Below, piece by piece: positions 9,319-16,018 of a stretch of DNA of 16,018 nt. Where the stretch lies: contig WKLE02002828.1 in NCBI GenBank assembly GCA_014885115.2, positions 1 through 16,018 of the forward strand. The letters are read 5' to 3'. Both the position numbers and the translations under genes were made by a program. Source of the stretch: Asterionellopsis glacialis (taxonomy: Eukaryota > Bacillariophyta > Plagiogrammaphyceae > Rhaphoneidales > Asterionellopsidaceae). Below the pieces are notes generated by a model, which was given only the letters and a program-made list of their open reading frames with translations, had not been told where the DNA came from and ran no database searches. How positions within the stretch are numbered: position 1 is the stretch's first letter; each line of letters opens with the position of its first letter.

Positions 9319-9424
9319 ATTACCGGTAGACTTGGTCTAGAGTCTAATAGAGAAAAATGAGAGTAGTATAAAATATAATGCAGGAACGATTGTAGGGAGG
9401 TACATCAGTGTAGTCATTGCGAGG

Positions 9425-10477
9425 ATGTCGAGTTCGTTAGTAATTCAAATTGTGGGCAAAGTCGTCTTCTGTTTAATTCTTTTGTCATGTTCTGGATATA
9501 ACTTGGTATTATCAGAGAAGTTGACAGTTCCGAGGCCTCGCCTTTCTCGGAAATTGAAGGTTCTTGGTCGCATCCGAGGGGGTGCCAGTTTTACCAGCAG
9601 CAATAATTCTCCTTATGAGCTTAATCCTCAATATGAATCATCAGGCGCTGTAACTCTTGGAGATCTTGAGCGACCGAACGGTTACCAGCCGTCACAACCT
9701 ATGCTACAACAGCAGCCAAGCTCCACAAGAACTCACAGTTCCACTTTTACATGGCAAGGGAATAAAAATCCATCACAATCATCTCTATTTGAAAGAATCC
9801 AAATTTTTGCAAACAATTTGCACCAAGCAAGCCCTACTTTATCGGCTGGACTTTGGACGTGTATTAGCATATTTATTTTATGGAGAATACCACTATTTCA
9901 AGGTATATTGCAAAGATACTTTGTGTGCAGTAGGTATAATGTTATTCGGAATCACAGATACCCAGCTTTACTGTTATCGGCAATTTCTCATGTATCATTA
10001 ACACATTTGGCGGTAAACATGTTGACATGGCTAAATATGGGCCCTCAACTAAGAAGAGACCTTGTTTTAAATGGTGGTTGGCCACTATGGCCTCTCGTAT
10101 TAGGGTCTGCAATGTCAGGATCGTTGTTGTATCTTTTGTTCACAAAGGATGGAGGTTGTCTTGGGCTATCAGGTGTTACACTTGCTTTTCTCGCCGTCAC
10201 AGCCAGGATGTATCCAAATAGAGATTTCACGATAGGCAGAATATTCCCAGTTCGTGTGCCAGCTGAAATAGCACTAGGGGTTTTCTTTTTGTGGAGTCTT
10301 TTGGGATCTTTAGCACCTGCTTCAGGAGGAGGACGTACTTCGGTTGCACATGCAGCTCACTTGGGTGGAATCTTGTTTGGGACGGGGTATTATGAACTGT
10401 GGAATCGTCGACTATGGTTACAACAAACTACGCACAAACTTAAAGGATCTATACTGAAATGGAAAAGAGTTCGATAA
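9425..10477 (+). CDS. Rhomboid-family intramembrane serine protease
   Basis: Rhomboids cleave transmembrane segments of substrate proteins inside the bilayer. This 350-residue, intronless protein has the catalytic signature. GLSG gives the nucleophile Ser249, and AHLGGILFG in the last core helix gives His312. The oxyanion-side motif SHVSLTHLAVN in the second core helix has His194 and Asn198. Hydrophobic helices run from about residue 137 (TLSAGLWTCISIFILW) to about 325, six or so in number, the basic six-helix core. A signal-like hydrophobic N-terminus (residues 5-25) is followed by a Ser/Gln-rich linker with IRGGASF near 49-55. This could be an ER signal or part of a plastid or other organelle presequence; the residue after the hydrophobic core is not clearly Phe, so plastid targeting is uncertain. 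It is divergently transcribed from EMC8/9. All catalytic residues are present, so it is probably active. Confidence 0.9.
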   Translation: MSSSLVIQIVGKVVFCLILLSCSGYNLVLSEKLTVPRPRLSRKLKVLGRIRGGASFTSSNNSPYELNPQYESSGAVTLGDLERPNGYQPSQPMLQQQPSSTRTHSSTFTWQGNKNPSQSSLFERIQIFANNLHQASPTLSAGLWTCISIFILWRIPLFQGILQRYFVCSRYNVIRNHRYPALLLSAISHVSLTHLAVNMLTWLNMGPQLRRDLVLNGGWPLWPLVLGSAMSGSLLYLLFTKDGGCLGLSGVTLAFLAVTARMYPNRDFTIGRIFPVRVPAEIALGVFFLWSLLGSLAPASGGGRTSVAHAAHLGGILFGTGYYELWNRRLWLQQTTHKLKGSILKWKRVR

Positions 10478-10646
10478 TACTTGATTAAGTTTTTAAGGCA
10501 ACTCTTTTCTATTTTCGCTCGTGCTAGATACGCAGGGTACTGCACACATGGAATTACATCGCTCCCTCTTTAGCAGTTATCGAAATGGCGTTCAAATGAT
10601 TTTAAGGCCTGGGTTTATTTTGCACCCTTAAAATTCCAATTTCCTT

Positions 10647-10779
10647 TGTTTTGCGCTATTGACTCGGAATTACGGATATAACGCAAAACATATTTCTACA
10701 AGAGATACCCAATGGTTTAAAACAACATGGCGTATAAAAATTAATCTGATAAGAATTTTCTGCCTGTTTATGCGCCATG
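10647..10779. repeat. Two successive inverted repeats (hairpins)
   Basis: TGTTTTGCG (10647-10655) pairs with CGCAAAACA (10682-10690) across 26 nt. CATGGCGTATAAA (10726-10738) pairs with TTTATGCGCCATG (10767-10779) across 28 nt with a single G-U wobble in RNA. They lie 170-300 bp past the rhomboid stop, so they may belong to its 3' UTR or to an unannotated RNA or small element. Confidence 0.5.
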
Positions 10780-10907
10780 AATGTAAAACACTACTACCTT
10801 TTTGTTGGAGGACTTGTTTTTCTGTTTTGTTAAGTGGTGTGGATTAGATTTCTGGAGTAAGGATAATTTGCTCTTTCCTTGCCACATATTCAACATGGCT
10901 GTATAAT

Positions 10908-10934
10908 AGAGAGAGGACTTCGAGTACTCTCTCT
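10908..10934. repeat. Imperfect 27 nt palindrome of AGAGAGAG/CTCTCTCT
   Basis: AGAGAGAGG at the left arm faces TACTCTCTCT at the right arm around a centre near 10921, with a few mismatches. It is related in sequence to the CTCTCTAGAGAG pair at 9280-9318. Confidence 0.45.
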
Positions 10935-11764
10935 ACTAGAGTCTAGAAGAATCTGTTTCTTTGAACTCTCTCCTACTAAAAAAATATTGTTACACGTGCC
11001 AGTTAAAAAAACTGAGAGCCTGACAGGCACATAAAAGACACAACAAGAAAAAATGTGAGAGCGGAGCATAGACAGACAGAGACCTGTAGCCCAAGGTACG
11101 ATATAAGCTCGTACTACCAGGACCTTTCGGTAAGGCAGTACTGTCGAACTCTGTTCCCGGGTCAGTAGATAAGATTCTCGTGTGGTCGGTCGGCTTCCCA
11201 AACAGTTGGTCGTTTCTGGTTCCATTTTTTATTATACTGGGACTTATTATAGGTCCTACCAGTTAGTACGTATCTGCAGTCCTGCTACTGAACATTCAAT
11301 AGACTCTTCCTCTCGTCCCCGTTAAGTAGGTCCTGGTACAAAAGATACTGTAAATTTTTGAATTCTGGGTGGGTGTCAAAGAAAACCCGGAGTTCATTTT
11401 TATTGGATCTAAATTATCGTATTGGCAGTAATGCGATGACTCGTAAGGTCTACACAAATTTCAGTACAATGACGTTCCAATTTTCTATTTTCTCAGCCAG
11501 CGCACCCCGCCAATCTTCAACCAGTTTTCTGTTTGATGATTCTCTCTGTCTCGTCCCTCTAGTCTCCTTTTCTGGGACATGATTCAGTCCTTAATGTGTT
11601 CAGAATTGTTTGTGTTGCCATCAACGAATCAGTCAATCGGAAACATACCTTTAAATATTGCAACGTGAATGCCCCTGCATCGACGAGAAGGAGAAATTGT
11701 ATTGACATAGACAACTTCAGTCCTAGTTAATTTAAAACTTGGTGGACGACCGTGAAAAATTAGA

Positions 11765-14700
11765 ATGTGTACAACATTTTTAGCCATCGTAGTGTTTGGT
11801 TGCCTTGTTTTGGCCTCAGTTTCTGGTTTCATTTCACATCCGCACCCTGCAATCAAATCGCCTATACATTCAAGAACTTCTCGCTGTGAAATTATTCTGT
11901 CGGTACTGACGAAAGAGAAAGAAAATATTGAAACATCTCAAAATGTATCCAATGTTATTATTAATGGAGAAAACTCACCATCCAAAATCAATGGCGATGC
12001 TGGTGAAACTGAAGAAGGGAACGCAAGTGCTAAAGTGGTCGAAGATGTTGCTGAAATTTTGGATGAAATTAATCGCGTTGTTATCGATGGATCTCAGGAA
12101 TTATTTGTAAACATGACTGGTGTTATGGAAGAAAAGCTTGTAAGGCTTCCGGAGGGAAAAGCCAATGAACTTACTAAAACTTTAACGGAATTGGCAGAAG
12201 AGATTCAAGCATCGCAAAAAAGAGAATTAGAAAAACGAATTTTAGAAATTGAAAAGAGATTTATACAACCTATTGAAGAATTCGCTTTTTCGGATGCTCC
12301 CTTGTTTGATGAGAAGAATTCAAAGAAAGCGCAAACTGAAAAAGAAGGGGGCGAACTTATGACTGCCGAAGATCGTGAGGAACATCGTCAAAAACTTATC
12401 CTAACTGGAGAAAATTCAACACTTGCGGAAACAAGGTCTATGAGGACAAAAGAAATTATGCGTAACTTGAATGTTGCCCCATTTTACTACTCCGTTGCCT
12501 TATTGCTTCGTTGGGCTAGGAAGGTGTCATATCCGAGAGTAATCGTTCTGACTTTCTATAAAGGCCTTGCCTCTATTTTAAAGGAAAGAAAACCCAAGAA
12601 GAATAAGAAACAAAAGGGTGAAGTAGACACTTCATATGAAGAATTTATTAAAAGTGCCGAACAAATGCAAGCTGGATGGAAGAGGACTGGAGAAATCGCA
12701 GCAAAGGGTCAATGGGCTCGTAAATGGGCCATCCTCCGTCGATCGGCAGAGATTTGGACATATTTTAGCTCCTTTTATCTTAAAGAACGCAGAATGTCTA
12801 AAATGCTTAGCAGTGGGAGGTGGACACAAGAAAAGTTTTCTCAAGAACGCTCAAAGCTTGGTGCAGAGGTAACTCAAAATCTACTGAAACTCGGACCAAC
12901 ATTTATCAAGGTAAGCTGAGCTGTTCTTCTTTTGAATTCCACAATGCTCTGATCTCTTTCGAACATATTGGCTGATACGTTGTTTGTCGTCTTTGAAGGT
13001 TGGACAACTTTTCTCAACTAGAATTGATATTGTACCAAAGGAGTATATTGACGAGCTGAAGTTATTGCAGGATCAGGTTCCACCATTTTCGGGTGATCTA
13101 GCGGTTAGTATTATTGAAAGTGAGCTAGGGAAACCAATCGACGAGTTATTTGATACCTTCAATAGAACATCACTCGCAGCGGCATCTTTAGGTCAAGTTC
13201 ATGTTGCAACCAAGGGCGGAGAGGAATTGGCCATTAAAGTTCAGCGGCAGTATCTCAGAGAATTATTCGAGGTTGATCTAGGACAGTTACGTCAACTTGC
13301 AGTTTTTGCCGATGCCATAGATATTTCGTCAGAAGGTGGATTACTCGACCGAAATACAAAACGTAGTTGGGTTAGTGTATATGACGAAAACAAACGCCTA
13401 CTATATGAAGAAATTGACTATCTCAATGAGTTGAAAAATTGTGATAGATTCCGTAAAAATTTCGATGCACCTAGATTCCGTCATATTAAAGTTCCAAAGA
13501 CTTATCCTGAACTGACAACCGAAAAGGTGATGGCGATGGAGTTTGTTCCTGGAATTAAAATCACAGACAAAGAAAAATTAATCGAGGCTGGTGTTGACCC
13601 GATCGATATTAGTATCAAATCTGCAGAAGCCTTCCTCGAGCAATTGTGCAGGCATGGTTTTTTCGTAAGTTCAAATATTTTGTAAATTGTCGTTGTTTCT
13701 TATTTGTTTCAATAATCTGTGTAATCTATCCGTCCACGCCTCTCATATTGGTTTTATTGATATTATTGTATTTTACAGCATAGCGACCCTCATCCTGGAA
13801 ATCTAGCGGTGGAGCGTGTGAATGGCGAAACTAGAATAATCTTTTACGATTTTGGAATGATGGATTCGTTTGGTCCTGTTGAAAGAAAGGGTCTTGTTGA
13901 TTTTTTCTTTGCGATTTATTACGATGCGAATGTGAAAGATGCTTGCGATGCACTTGAACGCCTTGGAATGCTTCGAATCACTCCAGATGTTGATCGTATT
14001 GCAGTAGAACGGGTCGGTCAAGATTTCATTGATCGTTTCCAAGCAACATTACAAACAGGTACGCAATGGGAGGCCGACCTCAGTGAGGAGGAGAAAAAGA
14101 GAATAACCCGTGAGCGACGAAAGCAACTTGGTGAAGAATTTTTGGCTTTGAATGAAGATTCCCCGTTTATCTTTCCTCCTACATGGACGTTCGTTTTTCG
14201 AGCATTCTTCTCACTTGATGGTATCGGAAAGACTTTGAATCCGAAATATGACTTGACAAGAATTACTCTTCCATATCTTAAAGAGCTTCTAGATTTAAAG
14301 GATGGAAATGCTTTCAAGACATCGCTTTTGCGTGTCGGAAAACGCTTTGGATTGCGGCCAGTGGATATCAACATGGCCATTTCCCAACCACGAAGAACTG
14401 CCAAGGTAGAAGACATTGCAACACGGTAAGAATTACAAATGATGTATATGACTATCTGTGATCGAGTTGAACCAGCCTTATCCTTTATTTTTATTCCGTT
14501 TTACAATTTACTTTTCAGTTTGGAACAAGGGGATTTTAAGCTACGTGTTCGAGCATTAGAGGTTGAACGTCAGCTTGCAAGGAGCAAGCTAGTCGAAAAG
14601 AATACTTTCAACGCAGTTCTATCAGGTTTGTTCTTGAACACTGCCATTTGCTTAGCAACGCTTGGGCAGGGTGTAGTGGCATCGGTCCCACTTAGTCGAG

Positions 14701-14804
14701 CTCTTTTTGCTGGATCAGCTCTTTTTGGAGCATCAGTACCCTTAGGCCTGATGAAATTGAGAAAACTTGACAAATATAACGAAAAATACGGTGTCAAGAG
14801 GTAA
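11765..14804 (+). CDS. ABC1/UbiB-type atypical kinase, probable plastid protein
   Basis: The CDS joins 11765-12910, 12999-13664, 13779-14425 and 14519-14804 (914 residues). The ABC1K/ADCK/UbiB family are protein-kinase-like ATPases linked to isoprenoid quinone and lipid metabolism in mitochondria and plastids. Family motifs, several rebuilt by splicing, are all present: KVGQ (382-385, across intron 1), the Ala-rich loop AAASLGQ (442-448), Lys462 in AIKVQ, and EID (520-522). HSDPHPGN follows at 605-612, directly after intron 2, then YDFG (627-630). Two hydrophobic C-terminal helices (about 852-873 and 881-898) resemble the membrane anchor of UbiB-like proteins. The N-terminus is a signal peptide ending ASVSG followed by Phe22, matching the ASAFAP-type plastid presequence of diatoms. 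The 380-residue N-terminal part is long and partly coiled-coil (about 90-190, Glu/Lys-rich). The stop lies 78 bp from the convergent archease stop. Function is expected to be plastid quinone or lipid homeostasis, by family only; the exact subgroup is unclear. Confidence 0.93.
12911..12998 (+). other. ABC1 kinase intron 1
   Basis: This is an 88 bp phase-0 GT-AG intron (GTAAGC donor, TTGAAG acceptor) between Lys382 and Val383 of the KVGQ motif. Confidence 0.92.
13665..13778 (+). other. ABC1 kinase intron 2
   Basis: This is a 114 bp phase-0 intron (GTAAGT donor, TTTTACAG acceptor). Removal joins RHGFF to HSDPHPGNL, rebuilding the family's catalytic-loop motif. Confidence 0.93.
14426..14518 (+). 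other. ABC1 kinase intron 3
   Basis: This is a 93 bp phase-2 intron (GTAAGA donor, TTTTCAG acceptor). The split codon CG|T restores Arg820, and the frame continues into the two C-terminal helices. Confidence 0.88.
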
Positions 14805-14882
14805 GACATCATCTGTCTTGAATATCCTAGCGCAAACTTGCTCTGCGTTGGGTGTAACAATTTTAAACACTCTAGGGAGTAG

Positions 14883-15542
14883 CTAAATATCAATAATGAC
14901 CCAAATATCACAACGGTCTTCATTTTGTACAATTTGCATGTTGCTATAAGTGATTGCTTTGACTTCACATCCTTGCGGGTGTCGTGACCAATCTGCTTGT
15001 TCTCCTGACGCTTGACTAAAAGCAGTAAAATTATTAAGATCCAAATTCGTCACTTTGACTTCCCTTGCAACAAAACCGGTATCATGAAAGACATACAGCC
15101 ATTCTTGCAAAAAGGAGAACACAAGACTTTTTACATCATGGCCCTTAGCTTCTATCTCACTGGCGAACTCTTTGCTGTGTTCTTTATTATCCTTGATGGA
15201 GGACAAATCTGTCATGTAACCAAACATACTGATGGCAATCTGTTCCAAGGCTTCTTTGAAAGAGCATCCCCAACTGTGGAGTTGCACGTCAGCTGTATGA
15301 TCCAAGTATTCGTAGGTTCCAACAATCTTTGGTTCTTTGTATACATCCGAGGATAGTGCTTGGCCACCTTTGGTAGATCCTGCCATTTGTTTTTTTCGTG
15401 CATTAATTGCAGCTTGAATCTGTTTCTCAACAAAACTCGATGGACTTCTTGCATAATCATTTAATTGGACATTTTCTTTTTGACCAACCTGTGGTAAGCC
15501 TCTGGTTGCTTCTGAGATGTTTGATGAAGTATCATCCGCCAT
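14883..15542 (-). CDS. Archease (RtcB tRNA-ligase cofactor)
   Basis: This encodes 219 residues. Archease activates the RtcB-type RNA ligase, helping it take up GTP and turn over, in tRNA splicing and in unconventional mRNA splicing of the unfolded-protein response. Conserved blocks are clear: YEYLDHTADVQLHSWG (from residue 77; the DHTAD acidic and His residues belong to the metal site), EALEQIAISMFGYMTD, LVFSFLQEWLY, AREVKV, HPQGCEVKAITYSNMQ (about 188-203) and the terminal IWVIIDI. These closely follow the animal form. About 75 residues of Ser/Gln/Lys-rich, probably flexible sequence precede the domain, longer than in animals. I start at the first ATG (15542); 22 further codons upstream are open but begin with TTG. 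There is no intron. It is convergent with the ABC1 kinase. No RtcB gene lies in the window. Confidence 0.93.
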   Translation of the reverse strand: MADDTSSNISEATRGLPQVGQKENVQLNDYARSPSSFVEKQIQAAINARKKQMAGSTKGGQALSSDVYKEPKIVGTYEYLDHTADVQLHSWGCSFKEALEQIAISMFGYMTDLSSIKDNKEHSKEFASEIEAKGHDVKSLVFSFLQEWLYVFHDTGFVAREVKVTNLDLNNFTAFSQASGEQADWSRHPQGCEVKAITYSNMQIVQNEDRCDIWVIIDI

Positions 15543-16018
15543 AGTTTTAGAGGCTTCGATTTCTAAACAACGACTGAGTTGAAAAGAAGTTGAGAAAAGA
15601 TGGGACAAGGGCCGAGAGCCGAGAGGGAGATGGGAATCAAGTTCAAACTCTGCCCCAAAGCATTGTACCAGGTACCTTTTGTCCTACTGGTACAATACGT
15701 ACATTTGGTACCAGTAGACTCTCTAGGACCTACCTGTTTCAACATTTTTATATAAAACTACTGCATGTGCTCTTATATATTATTATTATCATTAGTATGG
15801 TTTTTATTCATTATAATGGATTTTTAGTCGTTATTTATTATGAAAAGCATCTTTATACATGTATTTAAAAAAAGAACCATCATTGATGTATCAGGTAGAA
15901 TATTATTTATGATTTAATGTCAACAATCTTACCTGGTACCGGTACATCCTGTACCCTGGTACCCAGGTACCGGTATTTTACAGGAAAACGTACCTGGTAC
16001 CGGTACCAGGTAGAAGTA
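15543..16018. repeat. Gene-free end with dense palindrome cluster
   Basis: I see no gene here. The left part (15543-15740) should hold the archease promoter and carries TACCAGGTA (15666) and TAGGACCTA (15724). An AT-rich stretch follows. The right part (15930-16018) is packed with GGTACC words. TACCTGGTA occurs at 15930 and 15991 and TACCAGGTA at 16004, with TACCCTGGTA and TACCCAGGTA between. From 15991 to 16012, TACCTGGTACC is directly followed by its own reverse complement GGTACCAGGTA, a perfect 22 bp palindrome. The cluster runs off the window edge. Confidence 0.7.

Larger units (their letters stand above)
9016..9424. promoter_or_regulatory. Divergent promoter region between EMC8/9 and rhomboid
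   Basis: This 409 bp gap must contain the 5' regions of both flanking genes. A plus-strand open frame (9034-9360) exists but its product is compositionally odd (Trp, Arg, Gly-rich, no domain), so I do not call it. Visible structure is a G-rich tract with quadruplex potential at 9110-9129 and paired CTCTCTAGAGAG palindromes at 9280-9318. An AT-rich TATAAAATATAAT lies at about 9366-9378, roughly 50 bp before the rhomboid ATG. It could serve as a TATA-like element, but that is inference. Confidence 0.45.
10478..11764. other. Gene-free region between rhomboid and ABC1 kinase
   Basis: No convincing gene; several 60-110-codon open frames on both strands have no recognisable content. It holds two successive hairpins at 10647-10779, an imperfect AGAGAGAG/CTCTCTCT palindrome at 10908-10934, and TAGGTCCTA at 11250-11258 with near-matches near 11115 and 11327. 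The right end should contain the kinase promoter and 5' UTR, but I see no clear core element. Confidence 0.55.

Noticed and set aside
9034..9360. 108-codon plus-strand open frame between EMC8/9 and rhomboid
   Set aside because: It lies in a divergent promoter, its product is Trp/Arg/Gly-skewed because of the G-rich tract and palindromes, and it shows no domain or targeting signal.
10890..11225. 111-codon minus-strand open frame
   Set aside because: It has no recognisable domain, overlaps the palindromic AGAGAG stretch, and has no supporting splice or start context.
14801..14810. GTAAGA at the end of the ABC1 kinase frame as a further splice donor
   Set aside because: The frame stops immediately (TAA at 14802-14804), the two C-terminal helices are complete, and the convergent archease begins 78 bp on with no exon in between.
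15543..15608. 22-codon N-terminal extension of archease
   Set aside because: The extended frame opens with TTG. The first ATG at 15542 gives a full-length archease domain.

Overview
The window looks like nuclear DNA of a unicellular eukaryote, most likely a diatom or a close ochrophyte (stramenopile) relative. Several observations point that way. Genes carry short introns (66-126 bp) with GT..AG borders. One protein has the long Pro-Ser/Pro-Thr ectodomain common in diatom cell-surface proteins. One ABC1 kinase starts with a signal peptide followed by Phe, like the bipartite plastid presequences of algae with secondary plastids. The recognisable conserved genes (EMC8/9, archease, rhomboid, ABC1K) are eukaryotic in type. 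Genes are compact and separated by AT-rich gaps. Species cannot be read from the sequence.

Layout, left to right: (1) 1-1574, gene-free, dense in short palindromes. (2) 1575-3452 (+), a two-exon gene for an unrecognised 583-residue protein. (3) 3453-5579, gene-free, with a diverged direct repeat, a small acidic reading frame on the minus strand and more palindromes. (4) 5580-8300 (+), a two-exon gene for an 877-residue membrane protein: Pro/Ser/Thr-repeat ectodomain, one clear transmembrane helix, and a cytosolic tail ending in an RNA recognition motif (RRM). (5) 8392-9015 (-), EMC8/9, convergent with the previous gene. (6) 9016-9424, a divergent promoter region with a G-quadruplex-type motif and paired palindromes. 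(7) 9425-10477 (+), a rhomboid protease with its catalytic residues intact. (8) 10478-11764, gene-free, with hairpins. (9) 11765-14804 (+), a four-exon ABC1/UbiB-type kinase with a probable plastid presequence. (10) 14883-15542 (-), archease, convergent with the kinase. (11) 15543-16018, gene-free, ending in a dense palindrome cluster.

The genes do not form one pathway. EMC8/9 (ER membrane insertion), the rhomboid (intramembrane proteolysis) and the RRM-tailed surface protein all concern membranes, but adjacency in a eukaryote is weak evidence for a functional link. The two observations most worth following up are the ectodomain-transmembrane-RRM architecture and the gap-restricted family of odd-length palindromes TACCWGGTA and TAGGWCCTA.
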